From Kibdelosporangium banguiense (GTDB taxonomy: Bacteria; Actinomycetota; Actinomycetes; Mycobacteriales; Pseudonocardiaceae): a stretch of DNA of 64,000 bases. Both the position numbers and the translations under genes were made by a program. This document shows positions 54,378 to 63,398 of this stretch, piece by piece. The first letter of the stretch is position 1, and each line of letters begins with the position of its first letter. Below the pieces are notes generated by a model. It had not been told where the DNA came from. It searched no databases and saw nothing but the letters and a program-made list of their open reading frames with translations. The DNA is taken from the NCBI RefSeq assembly GCF_017876405.1, contig NZ_JAGINW010000001.1, positions 10,057,203 to 10,121,202 of the forward strand. Reading direction: 5' to 3'.

Positions 54378-55289
54378 ATGATGGTGAAACACAGATCCTT
54401 CCTCGGGGCCGCCGCGGTCGCGGCACTGCTAGTCCTGACCATGAGCGGCACCGCCCAGGGCAGCGCCGCCGCGTCACCGACGGACATCGGGATCGCCTCA
54501 CCGACCGCCGGATGCGGCAAGACGCCGACGCTGCGCAGCGGTACGCACACCATTCAGAGCAGCGGCAAGAACCGCACGTTCATCCTCAAGATTCCCGACA
54601 ACTACAACAACAGGAACCCTTACCGGCTGGTGTTCGGGTTCCACTGGTGGGGCGGCACCGCCACCGATGTCGCCACCGGCCAGACCGTGCAGCGCGATGT
54701 CTGGGCCTACTACGGCCTGCAGCGACTCGCGAACAACAGCACGATTTTCGTCGCACCCCAAGGTATCGGCAACGGCTGGGCCAACTCCGGTGGCGAGGAC
54801 GTCACCTTTGTGGACAACATGCTCAGCCGGATCGAGAGCGACCTCTGTGTCGAGACCACGCGCCGCTTCGCCGTGGGCTTCAGCTACGGCGGCGCGATGA
54901 GCCATGCGCTGGCCTGTGCCAGGCCGAACGTTTTCCGTGCGGTCGCGGTCCAGTCGTCGCCCGGAACGCTCAGCGGATGCAGCGGCGGCACGCAGCCCAT
55001 CGCCTACCTGGGTGTGCACGGCGTCGGAGACAACATCGCCAGTGGGCGAGGGCTGCGGGACAGGTTCGTCCGCAACAACGGCTGCGCCGCGCAGAACCCG
55101 CCTGAGCCTGCCCGCGGCAGCCTGACACACCGGACCACCACCTACTCGGGCTGCCGAGGGGGATATCCGGTCGCGTGGGCCGCGTTCGACGGTGGCCACA
55201 TCGCCGCACCGCAGGACGGCGCACCCGGTGACAGCGGCTCCAGGACCTGGGTCCCCGCCGAGGTATGGAAATTCTTCACCCAGTTCTGA
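54378..55289 (+). CDS. Secreted CE1-like esterase, paralogue of 44636-45562
   Basis: This 303-residue protein has a signal peptide. Sequence is nearly collinear with the minus-strand esterase: TFILKIPDNYNNRNPYRLVF, VFGFHWWGGTATDVATGQTV, elbow GFSYGG, and FDGGHIAAP in place of YDGGHDASP. The C-terminal insert with paired cysteines in the other copy is shorter here. It probably releases feruloyl or acetyl groups from arabinoxylan. The start follows GAGGGA by about 4 bases. Confidence 0.87.
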   Translation: MMVKHRSFLGAAAVAALLVLTMSGTAQGSAAASPTDIGIASPTAGCGKTPTLRSGTHTIQSSGKNRTFILKIPDNYNNRNPYRLVFGFHWWGGTATDVATGQTVQRDVWAYYGLQRLANNSTIFVAPQGIGNGWANSGGEDVTFVDNMLSRIESDLCVETTRRFAVGFSYGGAMSHALACARPNVFRAVAVQSSPGTLSGCSGGTQPIAYLGVHGVGDNIASGRGLRDRFVRNNGCAAQNPPEPARGSLTHRTTTYSGCRGGYPVAWAAFDGGHIAAPQDGAPGDSGSRTWVPAEVWKFFTQF

Positions 55290-55348
55290 TCCGAAGTGGA
55301 CTCCCACTTCTTCGTCGATCTGTAACGGAAGCTGTCCTCTTCCGTAAG

Positions 55349-55385
55349 TGACAGGACCCCACGCGACCGGCGTGGGGCCCTGTCA
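55349..55385 (+). terminator. Strong hairpin between the esterase and PA14-protein genes
   Basis: TGACAGGACCCCACGC pairs with GCGTGGGGCCCTGTCA with one A-C mismatch and a 5-base loop, 60 bases past the esterase stop and 27 before the next start. It is a terminator or attenuator. Confidence 0.65.
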
Positions 55386-55412
55386 TCGGCCCCGAAGGAG
55401 GCAGACCCCCTC

Positions 55413-57986
55413 ATGCGGTCGTTCGCTGCCCTGTTAGCCGCTGCCATAGCGATTCCCGTCCTCTCAGTCCCCGCGTCCGCCCAGGCCGGCATCCCGCCCC
55501 AGGAACCGGGCGTGACCATGCGCGTGTTCGACGTCCAGGTCGAACTGAACGACTACTGCCGGCTCAAGCCCGCCCAGACACCCAACATCGACAAGCTGAT
55601 GCCGACGATCGACTGGTCGACCACCGCGCACTTCGGATTCGCCGACCGGTTCGTCACCGAGGTGAGCGGTTATCTCAACATATCCACCGCAGGGACGTAC
55701 GGCTTCCGGCTGACCAGCGACGACGGCGCCCGGTTCCTGCTCGACGGCAGCCAGGTGATCAACCACCCCGGCCGGCATGGCGCCACCTCGAAGGAAGGCT
55801 CGGTCCAGCTGGCGACGGGCCCGCATGCGTTGCGCATCGACCACTTCGACGCCGTCTCCGCCCAACGTCTGTTGCTCGAGTGGCGGCCACCGGGCGCGAG
55901 CGGATACAGCCTGGTGCCGAACTCGGCGCTGAGCACCGACGCCGACGTCGTCCGGGTCACCTCGCCTGGCCGCAAGCAGTGCGAGACAGCCGCCGACTCG
56001 GGCGGCGACGGTCTGCCGCTGACCGGTGTGCACCCGGACTACACGCTGACGAACCTGCGTCCGCCTGGCTTCGAGCCGCAGGTCACCGGCATGGACTGGC
56101 TGCCCGACGGCCGGCTGGCCATCTCCACGTGGGGCGGCGACCGGCTGACCGTGCTCGGCGAGGTGTTTCTGCTCAGCGGTGTCACCGGCAACACCGACCC
56201 GTCCAAGGTGACGATGAAGCGCATCGCCCAGAACCTGCGGGAACCGATGGGGCTCAAGTACGTCGACGGCACGATCTACGTGTCGGAGAAGCACCAGCTG
56301 ACCGCGCTCGTGGACAACACCGGTGACGAGGTCGCCGACGAGTACCGCCGGATCGCGACCTGGCCGTTCGGCGGCAACTACCACGAGTTCGCGTTCGGCC
56401 TGGTGTACAAGGACGGGTTCTTCTACGTCACCACGGGCATCGCGATGGTCCCCGGCGGTGCGACCGCCGACCCGCAGCCCGTGCCCAGCCGCGGCAGTGT
56501 CCTCAAGATCAGCAGGAGCACGGGTCAACTGTCCTATATGGCCGGTGGACTGCGCACACCGAACGGTCCGGGCCTGGGGCCGGAGGGCGACCTGTTCGTC
56601 ACCGACAACCAGGGCATGTGGGTGCCGACGTCGAAGCTGCTGCGGATCAAGCAAGGTGCTTTCTACAACCACTTCACCAACCCGGACGGCCCGTACGACG
56701 ACCAGCCGGTGACCCAGCCCATCCTCTGGTTGCCGCACAACGAGATCTCCAACTCGCCAAGCAACCCGATCATGCTGCCCAGCGGCGTGTTCAAGGACCA
56801 GATGGTGTTCGGCGACGTGACCTACGGCGGTCTGCAACGCGCCTACCTGGAGAAGGTCGGCGGCGAGTATCAGGGCGCGGTGTTCCGCATGACCCAGGGG
56901 CTCGAGGCCGGGGTGAACCGGATCAGCCTCGGCCCGGACGGCGCGATCTACGCCGGCGGCATCGGCTGGGCAGGCAACTGGGGCCAGGAGGGCAAACTCA
57001 AGCACGGCCTGCAGAAGCTCACCTTCAACGCCTCCACCGCGTTCGACATCTACCAGATGCGGGCCATCAGCGGCGGCTTCGAACTCGAGTACACCCAGCC
57101 GCTGTCCAACGACACCGCGACGAATCTCCTCAGCAGGTACAAGGCCCAGCAGTGGCGGTACGTGCCGACGTCCACGTACGGCGGGCCGAAGGTCGACCAG
57201 GAGAACCTCAGCGTCACCTCGGCGACGCTGTCGGCCGATCGCAAGAAGGTGACGCTGAAGATCGCGAACCTGAAGCCGGGCCGGGTGGTGTATGTGCGTA
57301 CGCCGCGCCCGTTCAGTTCGGCGTCCGGTACGCAGCTGTGGAGCACCGAAGCGTGGTACACACTCAACCGGCTGCCTACCGCCGAGGCGGCGCCACCGCA
57401 GAACGCGGACCGGGTTACGTTGTTCAACGGTACCAACCTCAACGCGTGGGAGAAGTCATCCGGCGGACCGGCGACGTGGCCCGTGGCGAACGGGTCGATG
57501 GAGTCGCTCGGCGGTGACATCCGTACGAAGGAACAGTTCGGCGACTTCCGCATGCACGTCGAGTGGTACGAGCCGGACTACCCGCCGAACGTCACCGGAC
57601 AGGCCCGCGGCAACAGTGGCGTGTACATCCACGAGAGCTACGAACTACAGGTCCTGGAGTCCTACCGGCGACCACCGGAGCTCAACGGCGCAGGTTCCAT
57701 CTATCTGAAGAAGGCGCCCGACGTCAACGCGGCGCGGCCGACCCGCACCTGGCAGACCTACGACATCGAGTTCCGCGCGGCGCGCTTCGACGGTTCGGGC
57801 AAGAAGGTGGAGAACGCACGGATATCCGTGTGGTGGAACGGAACGCAGGTGCACAACAACGTGGCCATCGACAGCCCGACCGGCCTGGGCAAACCGGAAG
57901 CCCCGACCGGCAAGATCAAGCTGCAGGACCACGGCGACCCCGGTGCCAACCCACGGTTCCGCGACATCTGGCTCGAGCGGCTCTGA
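55413..57986 (+). CDS. Secreted PA14-beta-propeller-3-keto-disaccharide hydrolase protein
   Basis: This 857-residue protein has a Sec signal (SFAALLAAAIAIPVLSVPAS). Domains: PA14 (~55-175; TAGTYGFRLTSDDGARFLLD), a PQQ/NHL-like propeller (~210-560; GMDWLPDGRLAISTWGGDR, YVSEKHQLTALVDNTGDEV) and a C-terminal 3-keto-disaccharide hydrolase domain (DUF1080, ~660-857; VTLFNGTNLNAWEKSSG, GNSGVYIHESYELQVLES). The last domain cleaves 3-keto-glycosides after oxidation, so with the sugar dehydrogenase and ThuA genes it may form an oxidative sugar-release branch. It stands alone between two strong hairpins. Confidence 0.87.
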   Translation: MRSFAALLAAAIAIPVLSVPASAQAGIPPQEPGVTMRVFDVQVELNDYCRLKPAQTPNIDKLMPTIDWSTTAHFGFADRFVTEVSGYLNISTAGTYGFRLTSDDGARFLLDGSQVINHPGRHGATSKEGSVQLATGPHALRIDHFDAVSAQRLLLEWRPPGASGYSLVPNSALSTDADVVRVTSPGRKQCETAADSGGDGLPLTGVHPDYTLTNLRPPGFEPQVTGMDWLPDGRLAISTWGGDRLTVLGEVFLLSGVTGNTDPSKVTMKRIAQNLREPMGLKYVDGTIYVSEKHQLTALVDNTGDEVADEYRRIATWPFGGNYHEFAFGLVYKDGFFYVTTGIAMVPGGATADPQPVPSRGSVLKISRSTGQLSYMAGGLRTPNGPGLGPEGDLFVTDNQGMWVPTSKLLRIKQGAFYNHFTNPDGPYDDQPVTQPILWLPHNEISNSPSNPIMLPSGVFKDQMVFGDVTYGGLQRAYLEKVGGEYQGAVFRMTQGLEAGVNRISLGPDGAIYAGGIGWAGNWGQEGKLKHGLQKLTFNASTAFDIYQMRAISGGFELEYTQPLSNDTATNLLSRYKAQQWRYVPTSTYGGPKVDQENLSVTSATLSADRKKVTLKIANLKPGRVVYVRTPRPFSSASGTQLWSTEAWYTLNRLPTAEAAPPQNADRVTLFNGTNLNAWEKSSGGPATWPVANGSMESLGGDIRTKEQFGDFRMHVEWYEPDYPPNVTGQARGNSGVYIHESYELQVLESYRRPPELNGAGSIYLKKAPDVNAARPTRTWQTYDIEFRAARFDGSGKKVENARISVWWNGTQVHNNVAIDSPTGLGKPEAPTGKIKLQDHGDPGANPRFRDIWLERL

Positions 57987-57993
57987 CCTGGAC

Positions 57994-58030
57994 GGGAGCC
58001 CTTGCCACGCCAGGCGTGGCAAGGGCTCCC
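57994..58030. terminator. 17-bp perfect hairpin terminator
   Basis: Arms 57994-58010 (GGGAGCCCTTGCCACGC) and 58014-58030 are perfectly complementary with a 3-base loop, 8 bases past the PA14-protein stop and followed by GTTCTGGTT. Confidence 0.8.
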
Positions 58031-58085
58031 GTTCTGGTTACGTTGGTGTACAAGGGATGCTTCAGACAGATCGGAAGGAGCGAGC

Positions 58086-58649
58086 ATGGCACGAGTGCTG
58101 ATCCTGACCGGGGACGCGGCGGAGGAACTCGACTCGATGTACCCGGTGTTCCGCCTGCGTGAGGCCGGGCACGAGGCGATAGTCACCGCCCCGACGACGC
58201 GGGCGGTGAAGCTGGTGGTCCACGACTTCGAGCCCGGCTGCGACGCCTACACCGAAAAGCCCGGCCACCGACTGCCCGTGGACCTGGCATTCGGTGACGT
58301 GAATCCCGAGGACTACGACGCGCTGGTCATTCCCGGTGGCCGCGCGCCGGAGTACATCCGGACCGACCCGGACGTGGCGCGCATCGTCAGGTACTTCTTC
58401 GGCAAAGGTCTCCCGGTCGGCACGATCTGCCACGGCCCCCAGGTCCCGGCCGCACTGCGACTGCTCCGCGGCCGCACCACCGCCGCATACCCGCCGCTGA
58501 AGGCCGACGTGGAGAACGCCGGCGCGACATTCGTGGACGGGCCCGACGTCGTGGACGGCAACATGGTGTCGTGTCGTGGGTGGCCCGACCTGCCCCAGTG
58601 GTCACGCGCGTTCATGCAGGTGCTCGAGCGGGCAAACGTTTCGGCCTGA
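58086..58649 (+). CDS. DJ-1/PfpI family protein
   Basis: This 187-residue cytoplasmic protein has the PfpI fold: ARVLILTGDAAEELDSMYPV, DALVIPGGRAPEYI and the nucleophile elbow GTICHGPQ (Cys115, His116). The Glu of the N-terminal strand (AEEL) completes the usual triad. Members are glyoxalases/deglycases or stress proteases; the specific activity is not determined. The start at 58086 follows AAGGAG by 6 bases. It follows the 17-bp hairpin and is monocistronic. Confidence 0.9.
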   Translation: MARVLILTGDAAEELDSMYPVFRLREAGHEAIVTAPTTRAVKLVVHDFEPGCDAYTEKPGHRLPVDLAFGDVNPEDYDALVIPGGRAPEYIRTDPDVARIVRYFFGKGLPVGTICHGPQVPAALRLLRGRTTAAYPPLKADVENAGATFVDGPDVVDGNMVSCRGWPDLPQWSRAFMQVLERANVSA

Positions 58650-58734
58650 CGGACCCGCGGACACGGAAATATGTCCAGTAAGGACGGTCAAGAGTCCTGC
58701 CAAGCACCCACCTTGCCGGTCCGGCGCCATACAG

Positions 58735-58758
58735 TAAGTGTTAGCCACCTTTCACTTA
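58735..58758. promoter_or_regulatory. TAAGTG...CACTTA dyad in front of the P450 gene
   Basis: TAAGTG (58735-58740) and CACTTA (58753-58758) form a 24-base dyad 46 bases before the P450 start. Because a TetR regulator follows the P450 gene, this is a likely TetR operator. Confidence 0.5.
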
Positions 58759-58803
58759 TCTGATACGTTGGCCCTGGACGACTGCAGGGAAGGTGGACAG
58801 GCG

Positions 58804-60003
58804 ATGACAGAAGCGCCGGAGATCCCGCTGCACATGCGGCGGGACGGGTTCGGCCCCGCGGAGGAACTGACACGGGCCCGGGACGACGAGGGTGTCGTAC
58901 GGATGATGACGCCGTTCGGCGTGCCCGCGTATCTGGTGAGCCGCTACGAAGATGTCCGGCAGGTGCTGTCGGATCCGGCACGGTTCAGCAGCGCGCGCAC
59001 ACCGTTCGGTCCGAGCGGCCAGATAGCTGCCGACGAGCAGGAGGTGGCCCGGATGCGGGCCGGCAACCTGGTCGGGTTCGACCCGCCGGAGCACACCCGG
59101 TTGCGGCGCATCCTCACGCCCGAGTTCACGGTACGGCGGATGCGCAGGCTGGAACCGCGGATCGTGGAGATCGTCGAGGCGGCCCTGGCCGATCTGGAGC
59201 GGGCAGGCAGACCCGCCGACATGGTGGCGCATTTCGCACTTCCCGTCCCTTCGCTGGTGATCTGCGAACTGCTGGGCGTGCCGTACGCCGACCGCGCCGA
59301 GTTCCACGGCCGTTCCGCTCGCCTGCTCGACCTGTCGGTGTCCATGCAGCAGCGGATGGCGGCACGGCGCGAGAGCCGCGACTACATGACCGGTCTGGTC
59401 GCCCGCGCCCAGGCGGATCCCGGCGAGGACATGCTGGGGATGCTGGTGCGCGAACACGGCGGCGATCTCAGTACGGACGAACTTGTCGGCATCGCGGGCC
59501 TGCTGTTGCTGGCCGGTCATGAGACGACCGCGAACATGCTCGGCCTGGGCACCCTGGCCCTGCTGCGGCACCCGGACCAGCTGGCCATGGTCCGCGACGA
59601 TCCGGCACAGGCCGAGCCCGCCGTCGAGGAACTGCTGCGCTGGCTGTCCATCGTGCACTCGATGCCACCACGGATGACCACCGCTGACGTGGAAGTCGGT
59701 GGGCACACGATCCCCGCGGACTCGCTCGTGATCGTCTCGCTGCCCGCGGCCAACCGCGACGGCACGTTCATCGAACGCCCTCAGGCCCTGGACATTACCC
59801 GTGGAGCCGCCGGTCACCTGGCCTTCGGCCACGGTGTGCACCACTGTCTGGGGGCACCGCTGGCCCGGATGGAGATGCGGATCGCCTTCCCGGCCCTGCT
59901 TCGGCGTTTCCCCCGGCTGGCGCTGTCCGACCCGGACCAGCAGGCCCAGTTCCATGTCTTCGGCGTGGTGTTCGGGCTCAAGACACTGCAGGTGACATGG
60001 TGA
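58804..60003 (+). CDS. Cytochrome P450
   Basis: This 399-residue soluble P450 has an I-helix AGHETTAN, an ExxR helix EELLRW and the heme loop FGHGVHHCLGAPLAR with Cys348 as iron ligand. The N-terminus (MTEAPEIPLHMRRDGFGPAE) and size match actinomycete CYP105/CYP107-like enzymes. No ferredoxin or reductase gene is adjacent, so redox partners come from elsewhere. The substrate is unknown. The TetR gene follows after 31 bases, and the dyad at 58735-58758 suggests repression that is relieved by a small molecule. Confidence 0.93.
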   Translation: MTEAPEIPLHMRRDGFGPAEELTRARDDEGVVRMMTPFGVPAYLVSRYEDVRQVLSDPARFSSARTPFGPSGQIAADEQEVARMRAGNLVGFDPPEHTRLRRILTPEFTVRRMRRLEPRIVEIVEAALADLERAGRPADMVAHFALPVPSLVICELLGVPYADRAEFHGRSARLLDLSVSMQQRMAARRESRDYMTGLVARAQADPGEDMLGMLVREHGGDLSTDELVGIAGLLLLAGHETTANMLGLGTLALLRHPDQLAMVRDDPAQAEPAVEELLRWLSIVHSMPPRMTTADVEVGGHTIPADSLVIVSLPAANRDGTFIERPQALDITRGAAGHLAFGHGVHHCLGAPLARMEMRIAFPALLRRFPRLALSDPDQQAQFHVFGVVFGLKTLQVTW

Positions 60004-60034
60004 TGTCCCGCCGGGCTGTTACCGTGCGTCTGCC

Positions 60035-60646
60035 ATGGCGACGAACGAACGGGCCCTGAGGGCTGACGCTGCCCGTAACTACGAGCGGATTGTCGGCGCG
60101 GCAGTCCTGGCGTTCGAGGAGATCGGGCCCGAGGCGACCCTCGAGCAGATCGCCCAGCGCGCGGATGTGAGCGTGATGACGGTCTACCGGCGCTTCCACG
60201 CTCGCGACCAGCTCGTCCGGGCCGTTTTCGACCATGTGCTCACCACGGAGATCGAACCCATGGCGGCGGCACACACCGATGATCCGTGGCGGGATCTCAT
60301 CGGCATGCTTGAGACGACCGTCGAGGTATTGGCCCGGCAACGGACCATCCTCTCTCTCGCCCGGGAGTCCGACGCGTTCGACGTCGACAGCGTGCACCGC
60401 TGCCTGCGCTCCCTCGAACGCCTGCTCCGCCGCGCCGTCGACGCCGGAACGGCGCGGCCGGAGCTGGAGGTTCGCGACCTCGCGGCAGTCATCGTCATGG
60501 CCCTGGCCACCGTTCATCCAGACGATCACCAGGGCGCCGACCGCAAACGCTATGTCGCTCTCCTGGCCGACGGGCTGAGGACTGCTCCGACCACGCTGCC
60601 TCCACCCTCATCACGCGAGTTCCCAGCGCATCCTGCCCCCCGGTAG
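60035..60646 (+). CDS. TetR-family regulator linked to the P450 gene
   Basis: This 203-residue protein has an N-terminal helix-turn-helix (ATLEQIAQRADVSVMTVYRR, ~35-55) and an all-helical ligand-binding part. The C-terminus (PTTLPPPSSREFPAHPAPR) is proline-rich and may be extended by read-through into degraded sequence. It probably represses the P450 gene and itself through the upstream dyad. Confidence 0.88.
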   Translation: MATNERALRADAARNYERIVGAAVLAFEEIGPEATLEQIAQRADVSVMTVYRRFHARDQLVRAVFDHVLTTEIEPMAAAHTDDPWRDLIGMLETTVEVLARQRTILSLARESDAFDVDSVHRCLRSLERLLRRAVDAGTARPELEVRDLAAVIVMALATVHPDDHQGADRKRYVALLADGLRTAPTTLPPPSSREFPAHPAPR

Positions 60647-60659
60647 TGACGATCACGGG

Positions 60660-61089
60660 CGCACCGGGTTGCCCATGCCGCTATCGGTGTGCCGCCGGCG
60701 AACAACAGCAGGCAGAGCCAGATCGACGCCGGGATCCCGGCCCACAGCGTCGTTCCGAGATAGAGCATCGAATCGGGCAGGCCGAAGAACGTCCGGCCGC
60801 CGGAGACCCCGGTGAGCAGGCCACGCAGGACGATCAGCATACCCAGGGTGACCACGAACCCGCCGAGTCCGAATCGGACGATCAGCAGTGCGTTGAGCGC
60901 ACCGACCAGCACTCCGACCAGCAGCACCACAGGCAGCGCGGCCCAGCCGGGCAGCAGGCCCAGCGAGTGGCCGCCGGTGATGGTCAGCCAGGCAGCCACC
61001 CCGGGTGCCAGGCCGAACGTGGACTCCAGCGAGAGGTCCATCTTGCCGACGACGAGCACCATGGTCTGGGCAAGCACCAGCAGTGCGAT
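60660..61089 (-). pseudogene. Sugar ABC transporter permease fragment (ribose type)
   Basis: ALLVLAQTMVLVVGKMDLSL, GLGGFVVTLGMLIVLRGLLT and GIPASIWLCLLLF are the central helices of an RbsC-type permease. The N-terminal helices are replaced in frame by an L-fuconate dehydratase fragment, and the C-terminal third is lost before RCARDRHYRG. It is a relic of a sugar uptake operon. Confidence 0.8.
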
Positions 61090-61524
61090 CCCGGTGGCCA
61101 CCTTGATCGGCGCCACCGCCCGGCGGATCGCGGCATGGCCCAGCACGTCGTCCGGTGACGTCGGCTCCTCGATCCAGTACGGCCAAGTGGATGGCGCCCT
61201 TGTCCGGCCCCAGCCACCTCAGCTGGCTGTCCCCGGTCAGGCGACGGGAGAACGCACCGAGATCCGACAACGCTTCGGCCACCGGCATTCCCACCACCAG
61301 CGGTACCAGCGCGCGGACGGCGGCTACCTGCACATCGTTGCCACGCCCGACCGTGAACGCGAGACCGTACCCTTCCTCGCCCGCACTCGTCCGGATGGTC
61401 ACGTAGGCCGCCGAGTAGTCGGGTTCCGGGTTCATCGCGTCCGACCCGTCCAGGCTCAGCGAGGTCGGGAACCGGACGTCCACGGCGTCCACGGCACTGA
61501 TCACTTCGGCCAACGTGATCACCT
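61085..61524 (-). pseudogene. fucD: L-fuconate dehydratase fragments (FucD)
   Basis: From a GTG near 61524, VDVRFPTSLSLDGSDAMNPE, IGRGNDVQVAA-like FTVGRGNDVQVAAVRAL and RWLGPDKGAIHLA match the N-terminus of enolase-superfamily L-fuconate dehydratases. At about 61180 the frame shifts and YWIEEPTSPDDVLGHAAIRR continues with a region ~150 residues further on in the family, then fuses to the permease at VATG. Catalytic barrel residues are lost. L-fucose catabolism fits the two fucosidases in the window. Confidence 0.82.
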
Positions 61525-61625
61525 CTCGGTTCAACCGGAAGCGGAACGCTGGCTGCATGCCCACCTGGAGGACTGACCTCTCATCGCCACGCAACCTGAG
61601 GGCCGACACTGGTGGCGGCTGTGAC

Positions 61626-62648
61626 TCAAGTGGTCGATGTGGCGCGGGGCGCACCCGTCGCGGCGAGCAGGGATTCGATCTCCTGCGCGAGGGCGTCGAC
61701 CCCCTGAGGGCCGTTGGTTGACACCACGTTCACGGCGCGCTCGTGGTGAACCTCGATCGCTGCGGGGTTTTCCTTGGGAAGGTTGTGCACGCCTATGGCT
61801 TCGAGTGCTTCGTCGATGTAGTAGGTGACTCGGGTCTGCTCGCCGGGAACGTGCAGATATCCGTAGTCCTCGGCGGACCGCTCAGCGAGTTTCGGCACGG
61901 TGCTGACAGTCGTGCCCGCGAATGGGTTCGGTTGCGGCGTGTAGGGGTTGCCGCTCTCGTCGATCCGGAACTGGGTCGAGGTGAGGATCACGGGTGCGTG
62001 GCAGATCAGCGAGATGAGCACGCCGTTGTCGCGGGCCAGGTGCAGGATCTCGCCCAGCCATGGGTCATCGCGGAAGCTGATCATGGGGGCGTGTCCCCCG
62101 GGCGCGTGGATGAAGTCGAACCTGCCGACCTCGAAGCTGTCCAGCGGGTCCCGGTGGCGCTGCACGATCTGCCGCGCGGAGAGGAAGGAGTGCTCGGGCA
62201 GGCGAGACATGCGTGCCGCGAGCTCAGGGTGCAACGTGGCGGCGTCCTTGTCCGTGCCGGGCAGCACGTCGGAGAGCGCCAGCCGCCCGAGGTGACGCTC
62301 CAGCAGTCCGAGTTCCTGCTCGCGCCGCGCGACCAGGGGCGCGAACCGCTCGCGATAGTCCACCACATCGAACGTGGGAGAACTCTGCAGCTCGCGCGCC
62401 TGCTGTGCCGTGGCCACGAGAGCGTCCAACGCGTGATACGGCAGCGCCATCCCGTTGATGTCCAGCTGGGGAACTGTCCCGTCGGGCGTGGCGAAAGTGA
62501 ACTGGTGAGTGCTTTCGAACTGCCGGAGGACCTGTGCGAGTTCGACGAGGTAGAACCCCACCGACACCGACGCCCCGGAGGGCTCGGCCAGCGGCAGGTC
62601 GCCCCCCGAGGGGATGATGATCAGCACTTCACGCTTACCGGTCGACAT
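61626..62648 (-). CDS. DJ-1/PfpI superfamily protein (Hsp31-like size)
   Basis: This 340-residue protein has an amidotransferase-like core: REVLIIIPSGGDLPLAEPSG, FDFIHAPGGHAPMISFRDDP and the elbow LISLICHAPV with Cys216 and His217. It is longer than DJ-1 because of a ~100-residue helical insertion (residues ~75-170). A glyoxalase/chaperone-like stress role is by family only. The start at 62648 follows AAAGGAA; the longer frame is not supported. It is divergent from a TetR gene. Confidence 0.85.
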   Translation of the reverse strand: MSTGKREVLIIIPSGGDLPLAEPSGASVSVGFYLVELAQVLRQFESTHQFTFATPDGTVPQLDINGMALPYHALDALVATAQQARELQSSPTFDVVDYRERFAPLVARREQELGLLERHLGRLALSDVLPGTDKDAATLHPELAARMSRLPEHSFLSARQIVQRHRDPLDSFEVGRFDFIHAPGGHAPMISFRDDPWLGEILHLARDNGVLISLICHAPVILTSTQFRIDESGNPYTPQPNPFAGTTVSTVPKLAERSAEDYGYLHVPGEQTRVTYYIDEALEAIGVHNLPKENPAAIEVHHERAVNVVSTNGPQGVDALAQEIESLLAATGAPRATSTT

Positions 62649-62753
62649 GTCGATCGTTCCTTTTCTGTCTGGGACGTAGCTGTGCGCGGTATCCGGATTC
62701 ATGTCCACACGGACACTTTGGACTGCACCCCAAACATAGACTCAAGACAAAGT

Positions 62754-62767
62754 TGGACGCAAGTCCA
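62754..62767. promoter_or_regulatory. TGGAC-N4-GTCCA palindrome, likely TetR operator
   Basis: TGGACGCAAGTCCA is a perfect 5+4+5 dyad 10 bases before the TetR ATG and in the 129-base divergent gap; a half-similar TTTGGAC lies at 62718-62724. Confidence 0.5.
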
Positions 62768-62777
62768 TCAGTCGTCT

Positions 62778-63389
62778 ATGGTCGTGGATGTGAGCAACGA
62801 CCCGGCTCTCGGGCTACGGGAGCGCAAGAAGCTGCAGGCACGACGAGCGATCCGCGACGCGGCACTGAAGCTCTTCGCCGAGCGCGGATACGACTCGGTG
62901 AGCGTGGAGGAGATCGCCGCCGCCGCAAACGTCTCCCGGGCGACGTTCTTCAACTACTACCCCACGAAAGAGGACACGATCACCGAGCCGGACCCGCAGG
63001 AGCGGGCCGTGTGGGCGAGCATTCGCGCGAAACACGCCGACACCGAACCCCTGTGGCGGGCGATCACGGACACCGTCCTGGAAGGACTGGAATCGATCGA
63101 GAAATCGTTCGTGGCGCTCCGGCGGATGAAGTCCTCGACCCCGGCGATGGCGGCCACGTTCCGCAAAGGCAGCCAATGGATCAGCGAAGACCTCCGCGCC
63201 TGGGTCGAACAACGAACCCCCGCACAAGACCTCCCATCGGCCCGCCTGCAACTCAACCTGGCGATGGCAGCACTCATGACCGCCTACGAACAATGGCAAC
63301 CCAACGACCCGTTCCACGAATTCATCGACACCGCCCGCGCCAACCTGGCCACGGCAGGTGCCGCCTTCGACACGCCCACCGATCACTGA
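62778..63389 (+). CDS. TetR-family regulator
   Basis: This 203-residue protein has the helix-turn-helix SVEEIAAAANVSRATFFNYY near residues 45-65 and a helical C-terminal domain. The ATG at 62778 is adopted; GTG at 62790 is an alternative. It is divergent from the DJ-1/PfpI gene and probably represses it through the palindrome just upstream. Confidence 0.9.
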   Translation: MVVDVSNDPALGLRERKKLQARRAIRDAALKLFAERGYDSVSVEEIAAAANVSRATFFNYYPTKEDTITEPDPQERAVWASIRAKHADTEPLWRAITDTVLEGLESIEKSFVALRRMKSSTPAMAATFRKGSQWISEDLRAWVEQRTPAQDLPSARLQLNLAMAALMTAYEQWQPNDPFHEFIDTARANLATAGAAFDTPTDH

Positions 63390-63398
63390 TGCAGGTCC

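Noticed and set aside
52660..54381. 573-codon plus-strand frame overlapping the third GH43 gene
   Set aside because: It is a shifted reading of the GH43-CBM6 gene with a low-complexity His/Arg/Pro composition.
60653..61654. One continuous 333-residue protein on the minus strand
   Set aside because: Its first part is FucD, but after about 61180 it is an out-of-frame reading of FucD/permease sequence.
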